DNA of 64,000 nt from Bolinopsis microptera (lineage: Eukaryota; Ctenophora; Tentaculata; Lobata; Bolinopsidae): positions 8,179,246-8,243,245 of the forward strand of contig NC_087081.1 of NCBI RefSeq assembly GCF_026151205.1, in the 5' to 3' direction. A program made the translations under genes and the position numbers. Below are positions 37,498-49,191 of this stretch, one piece after another. Under the pieces are notes generated by a model. That model did not search any database. It was not told where the DNA came from and saw only the letters and a program-made list of their open reading frames with translations. Within the stretch, counting starts at the first letter, position 1; each line of letters starts with the position of its first letter.

Positions 37498-39959
37498 TAC
37501 AACGCGTACCAACAACTTAACATTTTTTCGTTTATTGCAGTAAGTATCCTACGAATATTTTCAATCAAAGCATAAAATGACATGTCCTACTCAACAATTT
37601 GCCTGATCTAAAAATATAAAATCATCCAGGCAGACAGAACCACGTACTCAATACATACCACTTCCACAAAACACATACCTAAACCAAAATGAAGACCTGC
37701 ACAGTAAACCTACGCAAGCGCGCCTAGCAATCCATACTATTATATTGGGAAGAGCCGACTCTGGTAATTCGGGTACACAAAACCCGGCCAGCCTGCATGT
37801 TTAAATATATTCAGAGCAGCAAGTATTTGCAAGTAGGACATGTTATTTCCCGATTTGATTCAAACAATTCAAACAATTCGTACCCTGAGTTACAATACTA
37901 GTTACTAACAATTCGTACGGTGTTGGTACCAGGTACGGTGTTCTGTTCAATTTTCTTTCGTTATATCCTCTACCAACAAAATATATTGATGTTGGGATGC
38001 CACCGAGCTTATGAGGAATTGCAAAAGTATTTGTTTTTCCAGAATACTGTATGTACAAAAATGAACATTAGGCTAAAATGAGATATCAAAGAATCTATCA
38101 ATGATCTGACCGGTCAACTGTAGACTCATTATTCTCAAATTTCTAATGGAAAATATCAGCTGGCACAACGGAAGTACGTAACGCTAAAACGAAAAGAAAA
38201 CAATTAAAAAGGCCTCACCCCTTTACTGATCCTTTTCATCGCCCCACAGATTGCCTCCTGAATTATAGGCTGTGGATCTTGACTGAGTCAGTTGCAAAAT
38301 CCGCGGTGGAAAACGACTGCTCAAGAGTCATACCAAAAGGTTCACAGAATTTAATACCATACTCTTTCAAAGTTCTAAGTTTCTGGATAAGAAGCTAAGA
38401 AGGTGTTCAGTAAGGCATTAATGACCTACTAGGGCTTGAGTTTTTTTAACATGAACTGTTTAGTGGAATCTGCAGTTTTATTTCAAGCAAATTATGGATA
38501 TTGTTTGTCTAATTTGCCGGTTGCAAATCCATTTTAACCTAACTTGTAGACTTTAACTTTGTACAACTATAATACTACACGTAACTGTCGACCCCACTTA
38601 ACATTTGATGAGCTAATTAAACATAAATAGTCTGAAAACATGATGCTTTTTTCCTGCAATCAGACAGTTAATGAGTGTTAAACTTCCAATAAAATCTAAG
38701 TACAACGCGTGCAGGGTACCAACAACTTAACATCTTTTCGTTTATTGCAGTGACTATCCTACGCATAGTTTGAATCAAAGCGGGAAATGACGTCCACAAT
38801 TCACAAAACACATACCTTAACCAAAACCAAAGTAATCAAAGCATTATGAAGACCTGAACAGTAAACCTACGCAAGCAATCCATACTATTGGGAAGAGTTG
38901 ACTCCGGTAATTCGGGTACACAAGACCCGGCCAGCCTGCATGTTTAAATATATTCAGAGCAGCAAGTAGTTGTAAGTAGGACATGTTATTTCCCGATTTG
39001 ATTCAAACAATTCGTAGGGTGAGTTACCATAGTAACAAACAATTCGTACGGCGTTGGTACGGTGTTCTGTTCAATTTGCTTACGTTATATCCTCTACCAA
39101 CAAAATATATTGATGTTGGGATGCCTCATGCCGCCGAGCTTCTGAGGAATTGCAAAAGTATTTGATTTCCAGAATACTGCATGTTCAGAAATGAACATTA
39201 GGCTAAAATGAGATATCAAAGAATCTATCAATGATCTGACCGGTCAACTGTAGACTCATTATTCTCAAATTTCTACTGGAGAATATCAGCTGGCACAACG
39301 GAAGTACGTAACGCTAAAACGAAAAGAAAACAATTAAAAAGGCCTCACCCCTTTACTGATCCTTTTCATCGCCCCACAGATTGCCTCCTGAATTATAGGC
39401 TGTGGATCTTGACTGAGTCAGTTGCAAAATCCGCGGTGGAAAACGACTGCTCAAGAGTCATACCAAAAGGATCACAGAATTTAATACCATACTCTTTCAA
39501 AGTTCTAAGTTTCTGGATAAGAAGCTAAGAAGGTGTTCAGTAAGGCATTAATTACTAGGGCTTGAGTTTTTTTTAAACAACTGTTTAGTGGAATCTGCTG
39601 TTTTATTTCTAACAAATTATGGATATTGTTTGTCTAATTCGCCGGTTGCAAATCCATTTTAACCTAACTTGTAGAATATACTTGTTTTAATACTTTCGAC
39701 AATACTATATAAAAAATAATTTGAGCCTGAAGAATGAAGATGGCGTTGATGCCGAAAATTTGCCTACATTCCTAACTTCCTGTTTCATGTGTCCTTGTCT
39801 CTTCCAACCGGATATTATCCAACTATCACTAACTTTTAGACTTAAACTTCGTACTTTATGTTCGATGGGCTTATAATTAAACATATATAGTCTGAAAACA
39901 TGATGCTTTTTCCTGCAATCAGACAGTTAATGAGTGTTAAACTTCCAATAAAATCTAAG
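37498..39959. repeat. 1.2-kb tandem segmental duplication
   Basis: Copy 1 spans 37498-38700 and copy 2 spans 38701-39959. Both start TACAACGCGT, contain the same ordered sequence, and end AACTTCCAATAAAATCTAAG. Large parts are almost identical (for example 38080-38400 against 39200-39520). Copy 2 has about 170 bp of extra or replaced sequence around 39675-39840 and several small indels. Each copy carries one version of the last exon of the minus-strand gene. Confidence 0.85.
38263..38382 (-). CDS. Distal copy of the terminal exon
   Basis: 120 bp with the same CAG acceptor, frame and stop as 39393-39512. The two differ at one codon in the coding part: GAA (Glu) here, GAT (Asp) in the proximal copy, in the KFC-x-PFG motif. 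It could be a mutually exclusive alternative last exon or an unused duplicate. Confidence 0.55.
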   Translation of the reverse strand, partial: KLRTLKEYGIKFCEPFGMTLEQSFSTADFATDSVKIHSL

Positions 39960-41507
39960 TATAGTGAGTCCTTAACTTTATCAAAAGTTCAGAACAATAT
40001 GAGGAAACAATGAAACGCAATTTCAGTTTTTTATGTAATATATTGTGCAAAAATTTAAACGACAACTTATAACATTTTTAACTGTGTGAATCAAACAATT
40101 TAAAGATATTTGTATTTTAAATTTTCTCGAAAACACGTTGAGCACAGTAGCATGGTGTCTTTTGTTTCGAAAATAAAGATAGTGCACGTAGATCAAAATG
40201 AGACCATGGATACTATGTTTCAAAATGAAATGGGATTAAACTCACAGATTTCCAAACGCTGGGTTTCCTGGCTGGAGACTCGCTAATAACAGGTGCAGTA
40301 CCTGTCGAGTTCTTCCTCCTCTCGGCAGCCTGGGCCAACGTTCCTGAAATCAATGTAATGTTGAAATCTAATGATTTTCCGGAAAACGATGTGAGATCTA
40401 ATACTTTTTAAAACAGCAACTTTGGCCATGAGGGTCGATTATTCACAGGGAAAATAACATGTGTCATAGGTCAATTTTGTGCCCCATGTGTGCCCCAACT
40501 GTACCTAGCTAGATTACCAACTGGCCACGTTTTAAGATAAAATGTTAAACCCATCGAAAGTTAGGTGGGGTCGACAGTTACGTGTAGTATTATAGTTGTA
40601 CGAAGTTAAAGTCTACAAGTTAGGTTAAAATGGATTTGCAACCGTCGAATTAGACAAACAATATCATAATTTGCTTGAAATAAAACTGCAGATTCCACCA
40701 AGCAGTTAACGGGAATACAAGATAGTTATTAGATGAACAGTGTAAGATCAAATAGATATCGGGAAAAACAGCAGCTTGGGCCATGGATGTATCAGATTGA
40801 TTATTGACAGAAAAATTAACTTATATTGTAGGTAAAATTTATTTTTCAGAAGAAAAATAGTTAATATAAATAATTACCCTGTGCAACACTAGCGAATGAT
40901 ATTGTTGCTTTCTTTTCCCCGATGGGTTGCAGTCCAGTTGCTTTAGGGACAGATGTGGAGGAGGACGAGGGACCTGAACCTTGTCTAGAGAGGGCTCCCA
41001 CTCGTCTCCTCGTACCACTCTCACTGTCCCTCTTCGATAGGTCCCTGAAGATATGTTAATAAATATCTATTATGAAAGTTATGTAAGTTATACTTATGTG
41101 AAAGAGTACGTGGCGGAGGTCAAATACTTATCAAAACGTACGTTTACCGTTCAATATGTAAAGTTTAGACAGGTTTAAAATTATTTTAACTGCTCACAAA
41201 ACTTAAACTATTGCGTCAACACACCATTACAGCCTTTCAGAAACATAATTGAAATCGTTAAGTTCACATGTTTGGCGCTTTACCGTCCCAACCCACAAGG
41301 GATGCACACCGTGTATACATGCATGTAACAAGATCTTAGTGGGCTTGAATTACAATCGTTCAACACAAAGACAAAGCTATAATTTGTAGTATTGACGGAA
41401 CTGACACGTGTGTAGGTAACTATGGTAACGCGTTTGGTAACTATGGTAACTCACCGGAAGGACACGGAGGACCCGGCTGCTCCTCTTCGGTTCCGATAAT
41501 GCTTCAT
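38263..41507 (-). CDS. Ser-rich protein gene with duplicated terminal exon
   Basis: Exons 41507-41455 (ATG; MKHYRNRRGAAGSSVSFR), 41044-40878, 40343-40246, then a terminal exon at 39512-39393 or its copy at 38382-38263. All splice sites are GT..AG and phases agree (2, 1, 0). The middle exons are Ser/Thr/Pro-rich and basic (RQGSGPSSSSTSVPKATGL, KKATISFASVAQ, ERRKNSTGTAPVISESPARK). The terminal exon encodes 39 residues with folded character (LRTLKEYGIKFCEPFGMTL in the distal copy, then QSFSTADFATDSVKIHSL) and a stop. Total is about 145 residues. No family recognised. Two exact X-box matches lie in intron 1. Confidence 0.6.
40561..40706. repeat. Inverted copy of part of the segmental duplication
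   Basis: 146 bp that match the reverse complement of about 38455-38600 almost base for base, including TCGACAGTTACGTGTAGTAT and TAAAACTGCAGATTCCACCA. It lies in the intron between exons 2 and 3 of the Ser-rich protein gene. Confidence 0.75.
41416..41450. promoter_or_regulatory. Two exact X-box matches in intron 1
   Basis: GTAACTATGGTAAC at 41416-41429 and 41437-41450, 7 bp apart, both fitting GTHNYYATRRNAAC, starting just past the exon 1 donor. Possible RFX-factor sites (inference). Confidence 0.4.
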
Positions 41508-42852
41508 CCCAGCAGTATAAACAAACACGATCTATGGTACAACTACAGGGAAAAGAGTGCAAAGTTTTCAGCATTTTCGGGCTTTCCCATCATACTTTGT
41601 AATTCATTAGGCTTTATTTACCATGTCAATCGTCATATCAACACTACAGCTCAGAATGTCGTGTATCCCCGAGCTGCTCTCCAGAGAGCTAGTTAGTTAG
41701 ATTTAAATAGCTGCATATATAGGGTGCTGGGTGGTCGGGCTGGGAAGCAGTATGTAGCCCACGTAATTGTATAGACTACCAAATAGAAGTGGAACTATGG
41801 GTGACATTATAGTGCTGGTTAGCTCGTGCCATTTAATTAGTATACAATTATGAAATGACAACTAGGCCAGGAACTAACGAACAGAGTGATTGTTGAAAGT
41901 TTCAGGAATCAAACTGTAGACACTTTTAGTGAGATCATAAGAGAGAAATCTGGCGACTATTATTTCTGTATCCCTAAAGCCCTAGTGGTCACTACTCACT
42001 ACATGGTCACAGTTACCATGGTTACGTGTTCAAATTTACAGGCCGTATTTAATGTGGGAAGCTGTGATCAAGGGGGAATATAGCCTGTTATTATCTTTTC
42101 GGGCACAACCCCGGCTTCAGATAAAAACTTTAATTAAACAATAGTATAGCACCGAAATATTGTGTCAATTATCCCTAGCGATAAATGACGCATACAACGA
42201 GATGTATTCAATAGTTCAGCAATTTTACCACAACCCGAAACACTTTGCTACGGTATCAAAACTTTGGCATACAATACAAAAGTTATCACTTGTTCTACCC
42301 CTAATATAGTGCGAACCAAAAAAGCACTGCAACTGTAACTACGGTAACCAAGTGGTAACCTTGATAACTCACAGCAAGGTTGACAGTGCTTTAATGGTTA
42401 TTAATTACAGTAGCACCACGTGTTAGTGAGATTTGCTTTTGCGTGCAAACCCTTAACAGTGAATTTGTCTGCCCATATTCGGTCCGCTAGCTCGAAATTC
42501 CGTCCAGCTTCCGCGAAAAAAGCCTCGAATTGGCAACTATCAGCAATGGAGAGAAATAACAAAGTCAAGAGGCAAGAGCAGTATTGGTACGTGGACGATT
42601 TCCTTTCAGTAATTGTAGGTTATGTGCGGCCCTCCGTACTTGGCTAGGAACCGCGGCCTTGATGTGAGAGCTGAGGCTATTCTTCTTATATGGTCGCCGG
42701 TTTCTGACCTAACATTATACTGAAGGACTTACAGCTACACTCAAGGAATCTCAGTATATTCAATACCGAGAGCTATTTCACTTAACCTAGTTTGACAGTC
42801 CCCATCCACCAAAAAGCTAACAGAGGATTCTTATAGCTTCATATTTATACGG
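41508..42852. other. Upstream flank, nothing coding recognised
   Basis: Contains a further X-box match at 42012-42025 (reverse strand GTAACCATGGTAAC). A plus-strand frame at 42420-42647 has no ATG start and no splice support. Confidence 0.4.
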
Positions 42853-43252
42853 ACACCTTTATAGTAGCCCCGACTGTGCCCCAAGTGTGCCCCAAGTAAC
42901 TTTGTGCCCCGACTGTGCCCCAAGTAACTTTGTGCCCCAAGTGTGCCCCAAGTAACTTTGTGCCCCGACTGTGCCCCAAGTAACTTTGTGCCCCGACTGT
43001 GCCCCAAGTAACTTTGTGCCCCAAGTGTGCCCCAAGTAACTTTGTGCCCCGACTGTGCCCCAAGTAACTTTGTGCCCCGACTGTGCCCCAAGTAACTTTG
43101 TGCCCCAAGTAACTTTGTGCCCCAAGTAACTTTGTGCCCCAAGTGTGCCCCAAGTAACTTTGTGCCCCGACTGTGCCCCAAGTAACTTTGTGCCCCAAGT
43201 GTGCCCCAAGTAACTTAGTGCCCCAAGTGTGCCCCAAGTGTGTCCCGGGAAT
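42853..43252. repeat. Compound minisatellite of 14- and 17-bp units
   Basis: Tandem TGCCCCAAGTAACTTTG units alternate with TGCCCCGACTG or TGCCCCAAGTG for 400 bp. Read in three minus-strand frames this gives false long open frames. The right flank (CCTAGCTAGATTACCAACTGGCC) recurs at about 40503-40525 after TGTGCCCC words, so the array and its flank come from a dispersed unit. Confidence 0.88.
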
Positions 43253-43845
43253 TTAAATTTTGGGCCCCAAGTGTGCCTAGCTAGATTACCAACTGGCCTA
43301 CCACATAACAAATATAACGGACCATCCACACTCTTTTGATACCCACTAAAACAGTCAGGATAATTCCTTAAAAACCTTAAAATTTAAAATTGAGCAGATT
43401 TCAGATGTGTTGTGAGAGCTGACCATTATTGTAAACTCAATATTTATATGTATAATAATAACCACGTTAATGCAGGTGTCATAACTTGAACGACAATCTT
43501 TACAAGGTGTACCATCACTATAAAAACTGATGAAAGGAAATACAACGATCAGCAAATATGTATAGTTGTCAAGAATGGATGTGTAGGCTGCAAACTTTGA
43601 CAAGCGCAGCCTTTGATTTAGGTTAGAAGGATAGAGGTCTGCAAGGTCATTACTGTGATCTAAACTCTAAGGTTTTGGTCGAGCACAGCAAGGCTGACTG
43701 ATACAACGCTATTCGTCTATGTTACTGAAGGAAGCTGGTAAAAGCTCTAAAGAGGAACTGCGAACCCTGATGCAGGACAAGGATGTAAAATAATGTAGGG
43801 GGTGATCTGGCATAGATCGGACTTAGTTCCGACCTAGTAGTAGTA

Positions 43846-44027
43846 TAGTAAAACCCCGATTTACCCCAAACCCCGATATACCGCGGCCATCTCCTTTCCC
43901 CTAAATAGGGCTTAACATGTATAATGTAAACAAACAAAACCCCGATTTACCGCGAACCGCGATTTACCGCGGAGTATGCATCGGATGTTTCCTTCCCCAA
44001 ACTCCGCGGTAAATTGGGGTTTTACTG
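43846..44027. mobile_element. 182-bp MITE with pogo/Tigger-like inverted termini
   Basis: Left end TAGTAAAACCCCGATTTACC and right end, reverse complement, CAGTAAAACCCCAATTTACC, flanked by TA on both sides. Internal words repeat the terminus (CCCCGATTTACCGCG). The TA duplication and CAGTA..CC(C)GATTTACCGCG-type ends are typical of Tc1/mariner pogo-group non-autonomous elements. Non-coding. Confidence 0.65.
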
Positions 44028-45741
44028 TAGTCAACTAAAAGTAGTAAAACTTGTTGACGAATCTGATATGCGTTCGACAAGACCTCCCTCTTTCGCACTT
44101 GAGTTCATGTCGCACTACAGTCTAGGTAGCGTACTGAAGTGCGACATTGTCGATCTTGGAGGTTTTCGCACTAGGGTACGTGTCGCACTACAGTACGGGA
44201 ATCGTCTTTGATTTAGGAGAGAGGTCTGTAGAAACCTTACTGTCATTTACACTCTAAGGCTTGTGTGTTTCTGTTGAAAATATCTGATGATTCCGCGCAT
44301 AACATTGCTACAAATGAAAAATGCTCTTTTTAGGTAAGGAAATTTGTCATCGTTTCGATGTAAATACATCATATTCATGTTTCCTAAGGTCTGTATGTGA
44401 GCGGGAATTTGTGAGATCTGGTAGTTTGCTTTTGGCTCTGTGTCAACTGCAAATTCTCAAGTGCACAAGAAAGCGGTAATTTTGAGGAGGAAATTATCGC
44501 AGATGTGCTGTGTTAATTGGTGCAATAAATCCAGAACAATGATGGTGAAATCTTGCTCGACAAATATAAATCCAGCTGCATTCCATAAACACGTACAATT
44601 TATTAATTTATTAATTTATTGTACGTGACATGGCAACTGGTCTTGATATCACAACTGTTGATTGCTAAATCCAGAACAATGATGGTGAAATTTCGACTTT
44701 CGACCGATGGCGGATGTTATCTCCAGGCTGGCTGGTTGCTCGACATATAAATCAAGCTGTACTGCATTCCATGAACAGTCACGTACAATTGTACGTGACT
44801 TAATTTATTAATTAATTGTACGTGGTAATGAGATCACTACTTTTAATTGCTCTTGTTATGGCTGGAGTAAGGAAAAACTTGTATAAGCAATAGTCAATGA
44901 TTGAGACGGATGAGAATGTGATGACACGATCATTCCATAAAACTCATGGTTGATATAACAGCTGGAATTTAGATTTCAAAGCTGTTAAAGCAATTAGGAT
45001 GCCAGGATGGTCAAAACTCAACAACTCTAGTTTTTATCAAAAACATGAAAAATGTTTGTGTTGCATTCTTCTCCAAAGTAAATCTGATGTTTCTCTGGTA
45101 GAATTAGAAAAATTAATGTTTATTAACATTCTTCTCCAGTAAGTAGTTCCAATTAATATAATATGAAACATTCGAAAAATCGAATGTTTCATTTGTAAAA
45201 GTCAAGAAACATATTGTCTACATTCCTCTGCAAAGTAACCCTAATATAAGTAACGTAACTAATACTCCAATATAACTTGTATTTACGGGAGAGAAATCGG
45301 TTCTTTTGCGATAGTGTAAACGGGACAACTATCGCTGGATGGCGACAACTAGCGCTGGATAGCGCTAGCTGTCGCAATCTTATGTTTCACGTGTAAAACA
45401 AGTTGTGCATTATATTATTCCCCACAGTAACTATAACTTATAATAATATAATACTGATATTTAGAGGACAGAAATCTAATTGTTCTCTTTTTAAATCAAT
45501 AAAAGTTATTCTCTATTTTATTTTTCTCTAAATTAATTGTAGTAGAAATCTACAGGAGACTTGTAAGTTGTAACTTTGTAAAATTATCATATAAAATTTT
45601 CTTGGATTATTAACTAATTCAACAAAGTTTTACTCACATATTGTAAGTTATTTTACTAAATTGCCATAGTAACTGAAATACTCACACGCAAGCTCTACGT
45701 GACCAATAGTAACGGTTACCTTAGTAACTAAAATTACTCAC
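44028..45741. other. Intergenic or intronic stretch with small hairpins
   Basis: Inverted repeats: CACGTACAAT..ATTGTACGTG at about 44590-44630 and again at 44777-44823, the two loci sharing surrounding sequence (AATCCAGAACAATGATGGTG occurs twice), and GAAACATTCG..CGAATGTTTC at about 45165-45192. No coding exon placed. Confidence 0.45.
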
Positions 45742-45836
45742 ATGTAACTGTGCGGAGGGGCTGGCATCTCCTCTGCTTTTCTTTCGGAACTTTTCTTCTT
45801 TAACCCTTTTACCCTATTGAGAAGATTTTGTTGCAT
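45742..45836 (-). CDS. First coding exon of an unidentified gene
   Basis: ATG 45836 opens 31 codons plus two bases (MQQNLLNRVKGLKKKSSERK, then AEEMPAPPHSYM) to a strong GTGAGT donor at 45741. Basic and hydrophilic, with a heptad-like start. The next exon (needs phase 2) was not found. It is not in phase with the Ser-rich gene's ATG exon at 41507, so a separate gene is assumed. Confidence 0.4.
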
Positions 45837-46808
45837 CGTGCCCGTTCTTTTCAAGGTGCACGATAACAACTATACTTTTCTCCTTTTCTCCTCCAAAATT
45901 CTACTCAGACCAGCTTCTGAAAACTGTTTTGTCTGATGATTATTCCTCTTGTCAGTAACTATGACAACTAAAAAATACTCTCTTGATAGTATTATATATG
46001 CGTACTTTAACAACGAAATTTATCAATGAAGACCCGTCTTAACAAATCACACATCAAACTCAAGCAAAATCAGTAGAAATTAGAAATTAGAAAGATCATT
46101 ACAATTTTACATGTGTCAGATCCAAGGTTACCTTGCTCGAATACAGTGCACGTTATTATCAGTACTGATTTTAGTAGTGATACTATAAAGTAGGGAGGAA
46201 GTGCACACTGTAATTCACAAAAATAGGAGTGAGATCAGGTCAAATAACGAGGTAGAAATATCAAAAGAAAGATTAGTAGAATCAGCCAACGTTTGGGCGG
46301 AAATTGTTCCAAAATTGTTCGAAATTACCATAGGTAAACACTAGTGCACATTGTTTGAAATTATAATTGCAATGGTCTGCACTGCAGTAGATAATAAGAT
46401 TATAGAATGAACTAAAGTGATATTATGCATTTCCAACCCACCGATTACAACATAATATGAAACTTATTAATTATAAAATTAATTAATTACTGTTACGTCG
46501 AAACACATCTCCGACCAAAAGCATTCCAAGGAATATGATAAAAACAGTAACCATGACAACAGGAACATGCTTAGTGCTAACACCATAAACAGAAATTAAA
46601 TAACAGCTACTGTTTTATTATATCTGAAAATACCAAGACCCAACTATAATGAGAAAACAGTAAACATTACAACTCAAAACAGTATAACTGTGACAACTAA
46701 AAACAATTACTATGACAATTATGACAAACTAGTAAAGTATCAACTAACAAGGTTTCGATGCTAGTAAAAGTGTGATTATAGTTTAGTTATATACAGTGAG
46801 CTAATATA
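45837..46808. other. Intergenic stretch with one X-box match
   Basis: AT-rich. Exact X-box GTAACCATGACAAC at 46547-46560, about 0.7 kb upstream of the minus-strand exon at 45836. No coding sequence recognised. Confidence 0.4.
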
Positions 46809-46902
46809 GTTGTCATGGCTACTAGTTGTCATGGCTACTAGTTGTCATGGCTACTAGTTGTCATGGCTACTAGTTGTCATGGCTACTAGTTGTCATGGTC
46901 AG
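46809..46902. promoter_or_regulatory. Array of five X-box matches (16-bp tandem repeat)
   Basis: GTTGTCATGGCTAC repeats every 16 bp at 46809, 46825, 46841, 46857 and 46873, with a degenerate sixth copy at 46889. The reverse complement GTAGCCATGACAAC fits GTHNYYATRRNAAC at every position. It lies about 0.85 kb upstream of the first exon I can place of the IQ-motif gene. The repeat is certain; the regulatory role is inferred. Confidence 0.5.
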
Positions 46903-47760
46903 ATTGAGATATAGTTCTCACTAGTTAGTACGACAATGACACGCCATTTTACATCATTTTATCTGACTCCCACGTTACTAGGACATTGAAGCCGCCCTAA
47001 GTCAAAGTCCCACGTTTAATTTACTAATAGATCTGCAGCTTTTTCAGAGCCACTGCCGCCACTTAAGTAAAAAACCAGCGGTGTGCAGCTTCACTGCAAG
47101 GCGTGGAATTAGGTACTCGCTTGCTTTTAACAGTTAATTGTGGGTGTCCTGAATACCTGTTTTTTGGGAACATGTCAGTACTAACGAGCAGAAGCAAATG
47201 GTTGCCACGACGACCAAAACAACAACAAACCCTGATCAAGAAATTATAAATGAAAATTGCCATGGTCCATGCAGACGAACCAATTTGTTGGTTTTCAGAA
47301 TATCGTCATTCTGATTGCGTTTAATTAACCAGATTCATAGTCACAGCGAGAACAGTGGTTAGCATATGTTATTATGCATGAGGAAATATTTTAGCATAAT
47401 ATCATAAAATTTTTTAGCATATCTATCATTAAAGCATTAACAAAGTTGTACAATTAACGAGATCGGCCGTTAAAAGAATTCGACGTTAACTTGTTGTGAA
47501 CACGTCATAGTGAAGTCAAAAGATTTGGCCTGTCTCCTCAGCTTACGAATTTGTCGACCGTGAAAATATGACTATTCTGTTATAAAAGTGTGGCACGATA
47601 CCGCGTGACCACTTTAAGGGTGACATGAATTTGTGGTTATAACATGGTTTAGGAGACAGGCCAACTTGATACAGGGCCACATAGATACAGTGTCATAATT
47701 GTAATGTTTTGCAAATTTTTACAAATACCCAAATTGTTACGTTTATACCTTATCTTTCAG

Positions 47761-49191
47761 TTGGCAGCAGGAGAAGAGGAGAAAGCAGCAGTCAGCATCC
47801 AATCCCGATACAGAGGTTATAAAGCAAGAAAACATTTGGGTCTGCATGCTTCCAATATTTTACTTGAAAAAAAAAACAAACAAAAAAAACATTTGTAACA
47901 AGATTACGATTAGACCTCTTTGAAATGTGACAATTTCGACACACTTCTAGGACTATTAGACACTAGACAGAGTAGGTTTTAAAGCGCTAATGTTCTCTGA
48001 ATTTCTCTGAGAACTACAATGTCTTTTTTGACTTTTTGCGGAGCAATATTAGTGAAGAAGTCTAATTGTATTCGACAAACGTACAGCTGTAGAGGGATGA
48101 AACAAATTTTTTCAAAATCAAATCTTTCAGCCGCAGAACCAGCAGCAGCCGCTCCCGTAGAAGCCGCTCCAGCAGCCGAAGCTGCCCCAGCAGAAGCCGC
48201 TCCTGCAGCCGAAGCCGCCCCAGCAGCCGAAGCCGCTCCAGCAGCAGAAGCTGCCCCAGCAGCCGAAGCCGCTCCAGTAGCCGAGGCACCAGCAGCCGAA
48301 GCCGCACCAGCAGTCGAAGCTGCACCCGAAGCCGAAGCCGTACCAGTAACCGAATCCGCACCAGTAGCCGAATCCGCACCAGTAGCCGAATCCGCACCAG
48401 TAGCCGAAGCTGCACCATCTGCCGAAGCCGCACCAGCAGCCGAAGCTGCACCCGCTGCCGAAGCCGCGCCAGCTGCCGAAGCTGCACCAGCTGCCGAAGC
48501 CGCACCAGCTGCCGAAGCCGCACCAGCTGCCGAAGCCGAACCAGCTGCCGAAGCCGAACCAGCTGCCGAAGCTGCTCCAGCTGCCGAAGCCACAATAGCA
48601 GCCGAAGCTGCTCCAGCTGCTGAAGCCGCACCCGCTGCCGAAACACCAGCAGCAGAGGCACCAGCGGCAGAGGAACCAGCAGCAGAGACACCAGCAGCAG
48701 AGGCACCAGCACCAGCAGCAGCAGAGGCACCAGCAGCAGAAGCCTCTCCAGCAGCAGAAGCCGCTCCAGCAGCAGAAGCCGCTCCAGCAGCAGAAGCCGC
48801 TCCAGCAGCAGAAGCCGCTCCAGCAGCAGAAGCAGCTCCAGCAGCTGAAGCCGCACCCGCTGGCGAAGCCGCCCCAGCAGCTGAAGCACCAGCAGCAGAG
48901 GCACCAGCAGCAGAGGCCGCCCCAGTAGCCGAAGCACCAGCAGCAGAAGCTGCACCAGCAGCCGAAGCTGCACCAGCAGCCGAAGCCGCACCCGCAGCCG
49001 AAGCTGCACCCGCTGCTGAAGCTGCACCCGCTGCCGAAGCTGCACCCGCTGCCGAAGCTGCACCCGCTGCCGAAGCCGCACCAGCAGCCGAAGCTGTCCC
49101 TGCTGCAGCCCCAGTAGCAGATGCCGCCGTCGAAACGCCGGCAGCCCCCGCCGCAGCGCCTCCCGCAACGGAAGCAAAACCATCTGAGTGA
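47761..49191 (+). CDS. IQ-motif protein with long Ala/Pro/Glu repeat (5' end not found)
   Basis: Exon 47761-47839 (acceptor TATCTTTCAG) encodes LAAGEEEKAAVSIQSRYRGY followed by KARKHL, a good IQ calmodulin-binding motif (IQxxxRGxxxR). It joins in phase 1, through a weak GTCTGC donor, to 48131-49191 (acceptor AATCTTTCAG). That exon encodes about 353 residues of degenerate five-residue units (PAAEA and variants such as PVAES), ending ATEAKPSE. Third codon positions vary (GCC/GCA/GCT, CCA/CCC/CCT) while residues stay constant, which supports this frame over the others that are also open. An IQ motif followed by an acidic Ala/Pro/Glu tail recalls neuromodulin-type proteins in layout only. Upstream exons with the start codon were not found. 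Confidence 0.65.

Noticed and set aside
42831-43329. Three overlapping minus-strand open frames of 116-156 codons (GAQSYLG, GTKLLG units)
   Set aside because: All three frames of the same minisatellite give similar repetitive peptides; no splice sites, no non-repeat coding sequence.
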